Assembly (NCBI RefSeq): GCF_009765865.1 | Contig: NZ_LMUQ01000039.1 | Coordinates: 97,423-161,422 of the forward strand | Length of the DNA: 64,000 nt | Source: Acidisoma sp. L85 | GTDB taxonomy: Bacteria; Pseudomonadota; Alphaproteobacteria; Acetobacterales; Acetobacteraceae | Direction of reading: 5' to 3' | Shown: positions 1 through 8,787 of the stretch, piece by piece | How the letters are laid out: each line of letters begins with the position of its first letter | Numbering within the stretch: position 1 is the stretch's first letter | Notes under the pieces: model-generated | What the model was told of the DNA's origin: nothing | Seen by the model: only the letters and a program-made list of their open reading frames with translations | The model's database searches: none | Position numbers and translations under genes: made by a program

Positions 1-1
1 T

Positions 2-160
2 GTCGCTGCTGACGAGTTACAGCGTCGGAAAGCCGCTGTTGTTCCGATGGCCGCAGGTCCGGCGAAGCGCGGCTACGACTGGCTGCATAGCGAGTTCGTC
101 ACACAGGCAGAGTTTGGCTGCGATTTTCGGTTCTTGATGAAGGATGCGGCGGATCGCTGA
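2..160 (+). CDS. C-terminal end of an unidentified protein (cut by window edge)
   Basis: An open frame enters from the left edge and ends at a TGA at 158-160, giving 52 residues that close with ...FLMKDAADR. I do not recognise the family from this tail. The frame is free of stops from the first base and the codon use looks like that of the neighbours, so it is probably the end of a real gene. It converges on the CoA-transferase gene, and a palindromic repeat lies between the two. Confidence 0.45.
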   Translation, partial: VAADELQRRKAAVVPMAAGPAKRGYDWLHSEFVTQAEFGCDFRFLMKDAADR

Positions 161-211
161 AGCGGCAGTCGCCTATATTCAACCTATCTTGCGCGCGCCT
201 CGCGGGCGCCT

Positions 212-298
212 CGTCATGCTCGGCGAAGGCCGAGCATCCACGCGTCGCCTTTGCGCCGCGAGTAAGGCGTGGATCCTCGGCCTTCGCCGACGATGACG
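212..298. repeat. Dispersed multi-hairpin palindromic element, copy 1
   Basis: First of three copies of a nested inverted repeat. Its edges are CGTCATG at 212-218 and a degenerate CGATGACG at 291-298. Arm 1 is a perfect hairpin, ATGCTCGGC/GCCGAGCAT, at 216-237. A central arm pairs the ATCCACGC region with AAGGCGTGGAT (264-274). Arm 3 is an imperfect CCTCGGC..GCCGACG hairpin. It sits between convergent gene ends, as expected for REP/BIME-like or terminator-acting elements. Compare copies at 8648-8748 and 27918-28002. Confidence 0.7.
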
Positions 299-328
299 TT
301 GGAGACTTTGCCAAAAAACTCGCAGCCG

Positions 329-1486
329 TCATCCGGCAAATTCCGCGCGAATGGCGGCGGAGTGTTCGCCGATGCCTGGAACCTTGCCAAGTCGCCGATT
401 GCCACCGTCTATAAGAACCGGCGCCGCTACAATATCGGCCGTGCCATCCGTCAGTTCGACCCGCGAACGCCGCAGAGCGGGATGGGCGGCGAGACCGCTC
501 AGGTCATTGACGAAGCCGAACGCCGTCTGCGCCGCACGCAGACGGACAGAAGCCGTCTCGCGGTCAAGCGCACCAAGCGAACGGCCGACACGCGCATCCA
601 CGGCCTCACGATGAGCGACGCGCGTGGTGTTGCTCTCGAAACCCGGCTGCCGCGGCAAATCAGGCTCCAGCAGAACCTCATTGCAAAATTTCGCCCACTC
701 CCGCTCGTTCTGAATCGCAATCAGGACCAGGTGGCCGTCACTTAGCGCGAAAGCGCCGTAGGGGCAGATGGAAGGATGCGCGAGATCCACACGCTTCGGC
801 GCATTTCCGGTGCCCTCGAAATACAGCAGCGGCACATTCATCCAATCCGCCATGGCGTCGAACAGGCTGACCTCCAGCCGCGCGCCTTGCCCGGTGACGC
901 CTCGGCTGATCAAAGCCTCGAGCACCGCCGAATAGGCATACATGCCGCAACTCACATCGCAGACGGAGACGCCGACACGCCCCGGCCCGGCCGGATGGCC
1001 GGTGATGGAAGCGAGACCGCTCTCGGCCTGCACGAGCAGGTCATAGGCCTTCATGTCGGCGTAGCTGTTGCCGGTTCCGTAGCCGGAAATATCGACGGTG
1101 ATCAGTCTGTGATGCCGTGCACGCAGCTGCACGCTGTCGAAACCCGCCCGCGCCGCGGCTCCCGGCGCCAGGTTCTGAATGAAGACATCGGCGCGCGCGA
1201 CAAGGCGATGCAGAAGCGCCGAGTCCTCTGCATTCTTGATGTCCAGGACGAGGCTTTCCTTGCCGCGGTTGAGCCAGACGAAATAGCTCGACGTGCCATG
1301 CACGGCGGCGTCATAGCCGCGCGCGAAATCGCCTTCCCGCCGCTCGATCTTGATGACCCGAGCCCCGGCATCGGCGAGACGCGAGGAGCAGTAGGGCGCC
1401 GCAACCGCCTGCTCCAAGGCGATCACCAGCAGACCGCGCAACGGCTTGCCGGGCGCCGGCCTCGGCGCGGATCCCGGCTGCGCCAT
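329..1486 (-). CDS. CaiB/BaiF family CoA-transferase (class III)
   Basis: The 385-residue protein belongs to the class III CoA-transferases, which move CoA between carboxylic acids through an aspartyl-CoA intermediate. The N-terminal Rossmann-like segment (LEQAVAAPYCSSRLADAGA, residues 24-42) and the ARVIKIE, IQNLAPG and ISGYG motifs are typical. The likely nucleophile is D177 in VCDVSCGMYA. Its ATG overlaps the stop of the upstream aldehyde dehydrogenase gene as ATGA, so the two are probably translationally coupled. A second CaiB/BaiF gene lies 2.6 kb upstream in the same direction. The acid substrate cannot be read from sequence. Confidence 0.9.
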   Translation of the reverse strand: MAQPGSAPRPAPGKPLRGLLVIALEQAVAAPYCSSRLADAGARVIKIERREGDFARGYDAAVHGTSSYFVWLNRGKESLVLDIKNAEDSALLHRLVARADVFIQNLAPGAAARAGFDSVQLRARHHRLITVDISGYGTGNSYADMKAYDLLVQAESGLASITGHPAGPGRVGVSVCDVSCGMYAYSAVLEALISRGVTGQGARLEVSLFDAMADWMNVPLLYFEGTGNAPKRVDLAHPSICPYGAFALSDGHLVLIAIQNEREWAKFCNEVLLEPDLPRQPGFESNTTRVAHREAVDARVGRSLGALDRETASVRLRAAQTAFGFVNDLSGLAAHPALRRSRVELTDGTADIVAAPVLIDGGNRRLGKVPGIGEHSAAIRAEFAG

Positions 1487-2925
1487 CAGGCGGCCTTGTG
1501 CTTGATGGCGATGGTCTTCAGCGTGCCGAAACCGTGCAGCGCCGCGAAACCCTTCTCGCGCCCATGGCCCGAACGCTTCACGCCACCGAAGGGCAGCTCC
1601 ACCCCACCACCCGCACCATAGTTGTTGATGTAGACCTGGCCGGATTTCACACCATGCGCCAGGCGCAGCGCGCGCCCGATATCGCCCGTCCAGATGCCAG
1701 CGACCAAGCCGTATTCAGTGCTGTTCGCGATGCGTAGTGCATCCGCCTCGTCCTTCATACGGATGGCGACGAGCACCGGCCCGAAGATCTCCTGCTGGGC
1801 CAAGGGATGATCGAAGGGCACGTCGCCGATCAGTGTCGGACGCACATAAAACCCGTCAGCCGAAACATTAGTGCCGAGATCGCCCTGAGCCAGGATCGGC
1901 AACCCGTCGCGCTCGGCCAGCGCGAGGAAACCCTCTATCCGCTCCTTTTGCACCGCATTGACCACAGGACCCATATCGAGATCCTGGTCCGATGCACCGA
2001 TGCGGAGCGCCTTAAACCGCTTCGCCAGATCGGCGGTGAAGCTGTCATAGGCACGATCCTCGATGATCACGCGGGAGCCGGCGCTGCAGGTCTGACCAGA
2101 ATTCTGCGTGATAGCGCGGGTTATGGTGGCGGCCGCATCGTTCAAATCCGCATCCGCGAAGACCACCTGAGGCGACTTGCCGCCAAGTTCCAGCGTCACC
2201 GGAATCGTGCGCTGGGCGGCGGCGGTCTGCACCAGCGTGCCGACCTCGGGCGATCCGGTGAAGCTGATGTGGCTGACACCGGGATGCGCGCATAACGCTG
2301 CCCCGGCTTCCTCGCCCAGCCCGGTGACGACATTGAGGACGCCGGCTGGAAACCCCGCCTCCTCCGCCAGCCGCGCCAGTGCGAGCGCCGTGAGCGAGGT
2401 ATCCTCGGCCGGCTTGACCACGATCGCATTGCCCATGGCGAGCGCCGGCGCAATCGAGCGGCCAGTCATCTGCAACGGATAATTCCACGGCAGGATATGC
2501 GCCGTCACGCCATGCGGCTCCCACACCGTCATCACGGTGAAACCGTCCTGGAACGGAATGGTTTCGCCGTGCACCTTGTCCGCCGCGCCGGCATAGTATT
2601 CGAAGTAGCGCGCGCAGACGGTGACATCCGTGCGTGCCTGGGACAGTGGTTTGCCGACATCGAGGCTTTCCAGTTTCGCGAGGCTTTCCGCGTCGCGCCG
2701 GATGAATTCCGCCATGCGGAGAAGCAGCCGTCCGCGCGCCGCCGCATCCGTCCGCCCCCACTCGCCCTCCACCGCCGCCAGCCCTGCCCTAACGGCCGCA
2801 TCGACGTCGGCGGCGGTGCCGCGCGCGATGCGGCCGACCTCCTGGCCATCGGATGGATTGATGATCGGCAGCGTCTGCGCGCCCGCGCGCCAGGAACCGC
2901 CAATGAACTGCTGTTGTGTCTGCAT
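1486..2925 (-). CDS. NAD(P)-dependent aldehyde dehydrogenase
   Basis: A 479-residue aldehyde dehydrogenase superfamily enzyme that oxidises an aldehyde to the acid. The start is the ATG at 2925 because AGAGGAGA lies about 7 bases upstream; the in-frame start at 2955 would add ten residues and has no such site. Numbering from 2925: the substrate-side motif PWNYP, the cofactor motif FTGSPEVG (about 222-229), the general base Glu246 in LELGGKSP and the catalytic Cys280 in NSGQTCSAG. The gene overlaps the downstream CoA-transferase. In context it probably makes the acid that is then activated to a CoA ester, but the substrate is unknown. Confidence 0.92.
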   Translation of the reverse strand: MQTQQQFIGGSWRAGAQTLPIINPSDGQEVGRIARGTAADVDAAVRAGLAAVEGEWGRTDAAARGRLLLRMAEFIRRDAESLAKLESLDVGKPLSQARTDVTVCARYFEYYAGAADKVHGETIPFQDGFTVMTVWEPHGVTAHILPWNYPLQMTGRSIAPALAMGNAIVVKPAEDTSLTALALARLAEEAGFPAGVLNVVTGLGEEAGAALCAHPGVSHISFTGSPEVGTLVQTAAAQRTIPVTLELGGKSPQVVFADADLNDAAATITRAITQNSGQTCSAGSRVIIEDRAYDSFTADLAKRFKALRIGASDQDLDMGPVVNAVQKERIEGFLALAERDGLPILAQGDLGTNVSADGFYVRPTLIGDVPFDHPLAQQEIFGPVLVAIRMKDEADALRIANSTEYGLVAGIWTGDIGRALRLAHGVKSGQVYINNYGAGGGVELPFGGVKRSGHGREKGFAALHGFGTLKTIAIKHKAA

Positions 2926-3165
2926 GCCGAGATCTCCTCTTTCCCCGCCTATCACAGCCCGGCAGGCCGAGATCGTGCTCGACCAGATATGGCAGGGTCA
3001 TATGCGTGCTGGACGGCGCCCGCTGATGGCAGCGCCTCTTTGGAACCTACGCTCGGCAACATATTTCACCCGCCCCAGAGCAGGCGCAAGGCTTGGCGGC
3101 CGCCCCTCGCAAGCGAATCGGCCGTGGCAGCGATGCCTATTCCGGAGATCAGCGACGACAGGCCT

Positions 3166-4089
3166 TCAGGCCCCGGCGGCAGCCACACGCCTCCGAGCCT
3201 GGGCCAACACGGCTTGGCGAACACGGCCGCCTGAAAGGCCGCCCGGCAATGCCGCCGCCTCTTCCGCCACGACGACGAGGCGATCGAGATCGACGCCTGT
3301 CGAAACGCCCATCTTCTCGAACATCCAGACGAGATCCTCGGTCGCGACGTTGCCGGTCGCGCCGGGCGCGAAGGGGCAGCCGCCGAGGCCACCGCTCGCC
3401 GCATCGATCACCCGCACCCCGGCATTGTAGGCGGCATAGGCATTAGCGGTTCCCATCGCGTAGGTGTCATGGCCATGGAAGGCCCAGCGATCCACACCCG
3501 GATAATGCGCGATCGCGAGTGCCACGAGCCGATCGACCTGATCCGGTGTCGCCCGGCCGGTGGTATCGCAGAGGCCAACCTCGACCTCGGGCCTCAAGGG
3601 CAGAAGGCGTCCAAGCAACGAGATCACCGCATCCTCCGCGACCCGTCCGGTGAAGGGACAATCGAAGCTGGTCGCGAGATTGAGCCGGATCGCGATATCC
3701 GGCGGCGTTTCGTTCACGAACCGACCATAATCGGCGACCGATTCATCGACCGACCGGCGCAGATTCGCTTGGTTATGGGCTTCAGATACCGACAGGACGA
3801 AGGCCAGTTCCCTCGCCCCAGCCGCCACCGCCTCGGCCGCCCGCCGCGCCGTCGGTACCAGCACCTGAGCGCGCATGCCAGGGATCGCCAATGCGGCTTC
3901 CAGCACAGCCAAGGTATCGCGCATCTGCGGCATCGCGTTGGCGCTGACGAAGGCGCCGACTTCCATGCGCCTGAGGCCGGTCGCGGCCAGACTATGCAAC
4001 AGCGCGATCTTGCGCTCGGTCGGTATCCACGGACCGATGGGCTGAATGCCGTCCCGCAGCGTCACATCGACGATCTCGATCGCGTTCAC
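3166..4089 (-). CDS. Hydroxymethylglutaryl-CoA lyase family protein
   Basis: A 307-residue TIM-barrel lyase of the HMG-CoA lyase/DRE-TIM group, which cleaves 3-hydroxyacyl-CoA compounds retro-aldol fashion. The N-terminal VDVTLRDGIQ is the DRE-like metal/catalytic motif. The FHGHDTYAMGTANAYAA segment supplies the metal-binding histidines. GGLGGCPFAPGATGN is the classic C-terminal cysteine loop of HMG-CoA lyases. The start is a GTG at 4089 that overlaps the stop of the upstream CoA-transferase (GTGA). With two CoA-transferases nearby, the likely job is to cleave a CoA-activated 3-hydroxy acid to acetyl-CoA or pyruvate plus a second product. Confidence 0.88.
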   Translation of the reverse strand: MNAIEIVDVTLRDGIQPIGPWIPTERKIALLHSLAATGLRRMEVGAFVSANAMPQMRDTLAVLEAALAIPGMRAQVLVPTARRAAEAVAAGARELAFVLSVSEAHNQANLRRSVDESVADYGRFVNETPPDIAIRLNLATSFDCPFTGRVAEDAVISLLGRLLPLRPEVEVGLCDTTGRATPDQVDRLVALAIAHYPGVDRWAFHGHDTYAMGTANAYAAYNAGVRVIDAASGGLGGCPFAPGATGNVATEDLVWMFEKMGVSTGVDLDRLVVVAEEAAALPGGLSGGRVRQAVLAQARRRVAAAGA

Positions 4090-5324
4090 CGACTGACGCC
4101 TTCCGAGACCAGCTCCGCTATTGCAGCGTCGGACATGGCGAGCAGGCCGCCGAAGACCTCCCGGTTATGCGCGCCGATCGCAGGACCGGGCCAGCGGATT
4201 TGCCCCGGATCCTCCGGCACATGCGGCACGATGCCGGGATGCAGCACGCGGCCGAGGAGCGGATCCTCGACCTCCCGCACCATGCGACGGAACCGAAATT
4301 GCGGATCGGCCGCGACATCGGCGATGGAATAGGCGCGGGTCGATGGAACATCGGCCGCGGCCAGCACTGGCTCCAGGGCCGCGACGTCCCATTGCTGGGT
4401 CCATTGCGTGATTCGGGCATCCAGCGCCTCGGCATTGGCGACGCGCGCCTGATTGCCCGCGAAGCGCGGATCTTCCAGAAGGTCGGGCGCTTCCATCGCC
4501 CCCGCCAAGCGGCGAAACAGCGCATCCGAATTGGCGGCGATGAGCAGCCAAATGTCGTCCCGTGTGCGATAGGCATTGGTCGGTGCCGCCGTCGCGATGC
4601 GTCCACCGCTTGGCTGCCGAATAATTCCGAGTGCCCCGTATTCGGGCAGAGCCCCCTCCAGCAGACTGGCAATGGCCTCACTGAGTGCAACGTCGACCGA
4701 GACGCCTTGGCACCCCGCAGCACCCCGCTTCCACAGCGCCGCCATGATGCCGAAGCAGGCATAGATGCCGGCCACCGAATCCCCAATGCTCAAACCAACC
4801 CTCACCGGCGGCAGATCGCTGGTGCCGGGCGCGTGGTTGGTGAGGTAGCGCAGCCCGCCGACCGCCTCGCCGATGACGCCGAAGGACGCCCGGTCGCGCT
4901 GCGGACCATCCTGGCCGTAGCCGGAAATGCGGGCGATGACGAGATCGGGCCGCGCGGCGCGCAAAGCCACTTCGGTCAGGCCCAGGCGGTCGAGTTGCCC
5001 GGGCCGGAAATTCTCCACCAGCACATCGCAATGGGCGACAAGTGCCAGAACGGTCTCACGACCCTTCGGATGCTTGAGATCGAGCGTGACGCAGCGCTTG
5101 TTCCGGCCGTGAACAGACCACCACAGCGGTTCGCCTGCCAGCCGGGCACCCCATTCGCGCACCGGATCGCCCTTGGGCGGCTCGACCTTGATGACATCGG
5201 CGCCAAGATCGCCAAGGAGCCGTGTGCAGAACGGGGCGGCGACGAAATGGCCGAGTTCCAGCACGCGCAACCCCGTCAGGGGACCCGATGAGGGCGGCGC
5301 ATCGCTCGTCGTGTTGTCGGTCAC
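4086..5324 (-). CDS. CaiB/BaiF family CoA-transferase (class III)
   Basis: A 412-residue class III CoA-transferase. I place the start at the GTG at 5324, where AAAGAGA precedes it and the conserved region (GLRVLELGHFVAAPFCTRLL) begins about 18 residues in. A longer frame to 5444 would overlap the upstream methyltransferase gene and encodes non-conserved residues. The likely aspartyl nucleophile is D182 in SIGDSVAGIYA. VENFRPG and ISGYGQDGP are family motifs. The stop overlaps the start of the lyase gene. A CoA-transferase directly coupled to an HMG-CoA-lyase-type enzyme is a recurrent pairing for activating and cleaving a hydroxy-dicarboxylate. Confidence 0.9.
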   Translation of the reverse strand: MTDNTTSDAPPSSGPLTGLRVLELGHFVAAPFCTRLLGDLGADVIKVEPPKGDPVREWGARLAGEPLWWSVHGRNKRCVTLDLKHPKGRETVLALVAHCDVLVENFRPGQLDRLGLTEVALRAARPDLVIARISGYGQDGPQRDRASFGVIGEAVGGLRYLTNHAPGTSDLPPVRVGLSIGDSVAGIYACFGIMAALWKRGAAGCQGVSVDVALSEAIASLLEGALPEYGALGIIRQPSGGRIATAAPTNAYRTRDDIWLLIAANSDALFRRLAGAMEAPDLLEDPRFAGNQARVANAEALDARITQWTQQWDVAALEPVLAAADVPSTRAYSIADVAADPQFRFRRMVREVEDPLLGRVLHPGIVPHVPEDPGQIRWPGPAIGAHNREVFGGLLAMSDAAIAELVSEGVSR

Positions 5325-5379
5325 GCGATCTCTTTGCTTGTATGGGCCAGACGCACACTCGCCACGGCGGCCCCCATCG

Positions 5380-6192
5380 TCAATGGCGTTGCGGCTCATG
5401 CCTCCTTGCATCAGGCGGCCGCGCCAGCACATCGACATGACCAACCCGGCAGGAGGCGCCGGTTTTCAGGGTCGCCAGCCGGAAGGTCCTCCAATCGCGA
5501 AGCTCCGCCGCGGCCATGCCGCCCGTCTCCGCCACCGCCCGGGCGACCCCCTCGATGAACGCGATTTGCAAGGCCTCCACCCCCTGCGACAATTGCCAGG
5601 CACTGTCCGCGCGAATGACATCATAGCCGAGCGCGGCAAAGGTATCAGCCAATGCCCGACCGGCCTCCGGTCCAAGCGCCTGGCCCATTCCCTTGTCCGA
5701 CCGCTGATGCCGGTTGAAGAGTGCAACGATCGCCCCATCGGACTCGTGAAGGGGTGACCAGATGATGGTGCCGTCATAGTTCAGCGCGGCGTAGAGATCG
5801 AGACGCCGCTCGGCAAGCCGATCCGCGAGAGCCTCGATGAAGGATGCCGCGCAAAGGTCGAAGAGCGCGGAGGCGGTAACGAATGTGGCATCGCGCAGTG
5901 GCAACTCATCGAGCTGCGCGAGGTCCAGTTGAACTGCTTCAGCTAGCGCTCCGATGGACACCATGGCGGCATCCAGTAAGCTCCGGTCATTGTCGATGAG
6001 GCGCCAACGCACCGGCGCGAGAAGCCATGGCGACAGGGCTCGGAATGTCGCACCGGTGCCGCAGCCAAGATCGACGACGACGCCGCCCGATGCGCCCAAG
6101 GCAGCCGCGACAGTCCTGAGCAAATCCGGATTGCGAGCCTGGAGATCCGCAGGCTCGCGCAGTTCCAGCCACGACGCATCGAACCGCGTCAT
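5380..6192 (-). CDS. SAM-dependent class I methyltransferase
   Basis: A 270-residue protein with a standard SAM-binding motif I, VVDLGCGTG (about residues 38-46), an acidic motif II (RLIDNDRSLL) and a motif with ASALFDL further on. The rest (RRLDLYAALNYDGTI, HRQRSDKGMGQALGP) shows no substrate signature that I can name. It lies 55 bp ahead of the CaiB-type CoA-transferase on the same strand and may share its transcript. The role in that block is not evident. Confidence 0.8.
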   Translation of the reverse strand: MTRFDASWLELREPADLQARNPDLLRTVAAALGASGGVVVDLGCGTGATFRALSPWLLAPVRWRLIDNDRSLLDAAMVSIGALAEAVQLDLAQLDELPLRDATFVTASALFDLCAASFIEALADRLAERRLDLYAALNYDGTIIWSPLHESDGAIVALFNRHQRSDKGMGQALGPEAGRALADTFAALGYDVIRADSAWQLSQGVEALQIAFIEGVARAVAETGGMAAAELRDWRTFRLATLKTGASCRVGHVDVLARPPDARRHEPQRH

Positions 6193-6262
6193 AACCGGTG
6201 CTCAAAGGGCGTTGCCATCACGAGGAGAATGTTCGCTGGGGTCCGATCAACCAAACCCTGAA

Positions 6263-7024
6263 TCAGCTGGTGGTCTTATGTTTGTGCTTTTTCTTGTGCT
6301 TGTCGCTGTGTTTGTGGTCGTCGCTGTGCTTGTGTTTCGTGCTGTGCTTGTGATGTGTCGAGTCGCCAGAGGATGTCTTGGTTGCCTCTGTGGAGGTCTT
6401 CGTTGCCGGCGCAGGAACCACAGCGCTGGGAGAGGCCTCCGCGACATCGGCCGCTGCATTCCCGGCCGAATGATCCCGAGAGGACTTCACGGCATTTTGA
6501 GATGAAGCATCGACCACATTGTTGGAAGGAGCGGCCACGAGCCCGGTATAGGCTTTGACCACATCGTCTGGCGAAAGTTTGACAACGTTGTCCGCGATCT
6601 CGGATGGTGTGGTTCCGAAATATGAGCGCGCATCCGCAATCTCGCTTCCAAAAGCAAGCGGGCGCCATTTGTCCACGCGGGCCTGAAAAGCTGGCCAAGC
6701 TTGATAGGGTGTGGCCGGGCCCGGATCCGCGACCCCTCGATCGATCATGTCCTTGCGGACGATTGCGTCCACATTGAGCGCCGATATGTCCCACAGCATA
6801 CAATCGACAACGCTTTGCGGGGCCTCTTTCGCATCGACATAGCATTGCGCGATATCGCTCGACACGAGCTTCATGCCCCCGGCATGCAGGGCCTTGCGGA
6901 AATTCATGACTGTGGCCGAAACGGTGTCGGGGCTTGGATGAGCCAGTAAGTTGCTGGCGTAGCTCGACCCGGAAGCGGTTACCAAGCCCGCAATCAACCA
7001 CAAGACTGCACGTCCGCTTTGCAT
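6263..7024 (-). CDS. Secreted protein with a His/Lys-rich C-terminal tail, unknown function
   Basis: I choose the ATG at 7024, preceded by GGGGGAG, giving 253 residues that open with a signal peptide (MQSGRAVLWLIAGLVTASG, cleavage near SYA-S). A middle region with a few cysteines (IAQCYVDA, VVDCMLWD) has no recognisable domain. The segment from about 170 to 220 is Ala/Ser/Thr-rich and probably disordered. The last ~28 residues are a low-complexity run of His, Lys, Asp and Ser with repeated KHKHSD-like units. The tail could bind metal ions, nucleic acid or polyanions; this is inference. The in-frame start at 7075 overlaps no better site. Confidence 0.75.
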   Translation of the reverse strand: MQSGRAVLWLIAGLVTASGSSYASNLLAHPSPDTVSATVMNFRKALHAGGMKLVSSDIAQCYVDAKEAPQSVVDCMLWDISALNVDAIVRKDMIDRGVADPGPATPYQAWPAFQARVDKWRPLAFGSEIADARSYFGTTPSEIADNVVKLSPDDVVKAYTGLVAAPSNNVVDASSQNAVKSSRDHSAGNAAADVAEASPSAVVPAPATKTSTEATKTSSGDSTHHKHSTKHKHSDDHKHSDKHKKKHKHKTTS

Positions 7025-7298
7025 ATGCTCCCCCGCCCTCACCGAAAGGCTAGGCTCTTCTCGCTTGACTGTCACTCAACCGGGCGCTGAGTTGTTATCC
7101 CTCGGTTTTTCCTGTGTGGCTCCGAATCTATTCAGCGACTCGACATCGCCTACACGGGCCACAGTCGATCACGAATCGAGCCGCCTATCCAGGTTTTTGC
7201 GCCCCACCGGCGGCCAGTTGACGCGATCGGAGTCGCATCGATCTTATATCCCAAACGGGTGCCCGGTCGTGCTGGGTGCCGAGGGAGGACTGACTTCG

Positions 7299-8627
7299 AT
7301 GGATATCGAAACGCGAACAATCCGCCGCGTAACGAGGCGACTCATCCCGTTTCTCATGCTCTGCTATTTCGTCGCCTATCTCGATCGCGTGAACGTCGGC
7401 TTCGCGGCACTCGGCATGAACAAGGAGCTTGGCTTCACCGCCACCGTCTTCGGTTTCGGCGCTGGCATTTTCTTCATCGCCTATTTCTTCTTCGAAGTGC
7501 CTTCCAATCTCGCGCTTGAGAAATTCGGCGCCCGGAAGTGGATCGCCCGGATCATGTTCAGCTGGGGCGTGGTCGCGGGCGCGATGGCCTTTGTCCCGCA
7601 AATCTCGGCGCTGCTCGGGGTCCGCGCATCGACGACGTTCATCGTGTTGCGCGTGTTGCTCGGGCTTGCCGAGGCGGGCTTTTTCCCCGGCATCATCTTC
7701 TTTCTGACGATCTGGTTCCCGGCACGCTACCGCGGGCGGATGATCGGCTATTTCATGGCGGCCATCCCGCTCTCTACCGTCGTCGGCGGCCCGATCTCCG
7801 GCGCACTGCTCAATATTACCGGGCTTGGGCTGAGCGGCTGGCAGTGGATGTTCCTCATCGAAGCGCTTCCGGCGATCCTGCTCTCCGTCGTCGTGCTGTT
7901 CTACCTCACCGACAGGGCAGCCGACGCGACATGGCTTGCCCCGGACGAGCGCGCCTGGCTCGTCGAACGCCTGGCGTCGGAACGCGCCAAACGCGAGCGG
8001 GCGAAGCGTTTTGGCATCCTCGAAGCGATTTCCAATACGCGCGTTCTGCTGCTCGCCTTCGTCTATTTCGGCATCAACGGAACCAACTACGGGCTGAGCT
8101 TTTTCCTCCCGCAGATCGTGCGCGGCTTCGGATTGAGCTACACGGCGACCGGCTTCGTGACCGCCCTTCCCTATGTCGCGGGAACGATCGGGATGATCTA
8201 TTGGGGGCGCCATTCGGACCGCGCCGGCGAAAGGCGAGAGCATGTCGCGATCGCTGCTCTGATTGCGGGACTCGGCATCGCGGGCTCGACTCTGGTCGAT
8301 GATCCGGTTGGCAAAATGCTGCTGCTGACGCTTGCGGGCTTCGGCATTTTCGGCGTGCTGCCGGTGTTCTGGACTTTGCCGACCAATTTCCTCGCCGGAG
8401 CGGCGGCGGCGAGCGGCATCGCGGCGGTGAATTCCCTCGGCAATCTTTCCGGTTTCTTTGGCCCTTACGTCATGGGCAAGATCAAGGATTCCACGGGGAG
8501 CTACACGATCGGGCTACTCGCGATCGCCTGTGTCGTCGGCTTCGCGATGCTGGTGGCGTTGTCGCTCAGCCATGACCAGCAGCTTGAAAACCTCGAGCCG
8601 GATGAGGTGCTTCCGCCGGAGCTGTAG
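7299..8627 (+). CDS. MFS permease, anion:cation symporter (ACS) type
   Basis: A 442-residue, 12-helix major facilitator protein. The start is the ATG at 7299, preceded by GGGAGGA; in-frame codons back to 7065 are not conserved-looking. The N-terminus RRLIPFLMLCYFVAYLDRVNVGFA and the motif FGARKWIARIMFSWG after helix 2 are characteristic of the ACS family (TtuB, ExuT, phthalate permease relatives), which import organic anions with protons. The gene converges with the dehydratase gene at 8788-10527, and a palindromic repeat lies between them. A sugar-acid or hydroxy-acid substrate fits both family and neighbour. Confidence 0.9.
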   Translation: MDIETRTIRRVTRRLIPFLMLCYFVAYLDRVNVGFAALGMNKELGFTATVFGFGAGIFFIAYFFFEVPSNLALEKFGARKWIARIMFSWGVVAGAMAFVPQISALLGVRASTTFIVLRVLLGLAEAGFFPGIIFFLTIWFPARYRGRMIGYFMAAIPLSTVVGGPISGALLNITGLGLSGWQWMFLIEALPAILLSVVVLFYLTDRAADATWLAPDERAWLVERLASERAKRERAKRFGILEAISNTRVLLLAFVYFGINGTNYGLSFFLPQIVRGFGLSYTATGFVTALPYVAGTIGMIYWGRHSDRAGERREHVAIAALIAGLGIAGSTLVDDPVGKMLLLTLAGFGIFGVLPVFWTLPTNFLAGAAAASGIAAVNSLGNLSGFFGPYVMGKIKDSTGSYTIGLLAIACVVGFAMLVALSLSHDQQLENLEPDEVLPPEL

Positions 8628-8647
8628 TTGAACGGCGATCCGAGATC

Positions 8648-8748
8648 CGTCATGGCACGCGAAGGCGGGGCGGCCCCCCGCGTGCCATCCGCGCCTTGCC
8701 TTCATGGGCAAGCGAGGCGTGGATGCTCGGCCTTCGCCGAGCATGACG
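8648..8748. repeat. Dispersed multi-hairpin palindromic element, copy 2
   Basis: Outer repeat CGTCATG (8648-8654) pairs with CATGACG (8742-8748). Arm 1 pairs ATGGCACGC with GCGTGCCAT across an enlarged GC-rich loop, so it is longer than in the other copies. The central arm pairs the ATCCGCGCCTT side with AGGCGTGGAT (8715-8724). Arm 3 is a perfect ATGCTCGGC/GCCGAGCAT hairpin with loop CTTC. It fills the gap between two convergent genes and may end transcription on both strands. Confidence 0.75.
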
Positions 8749-8787
8749 TGGGGGAATGAACACGGCTCGGGCCAGAGACACGCCCCT

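Noticed and set aside
3066-3404. Short minus-strand frame at the 3' end of the lyase gene
   Set aside because: Out of frame with the well-supported lyase; a shadow.
7185-8243. 352-codon minus-strand frame opposite the MFS gene
   Set aside because: Charged shadow sequence; the MFS protein on the plus strand is clear.
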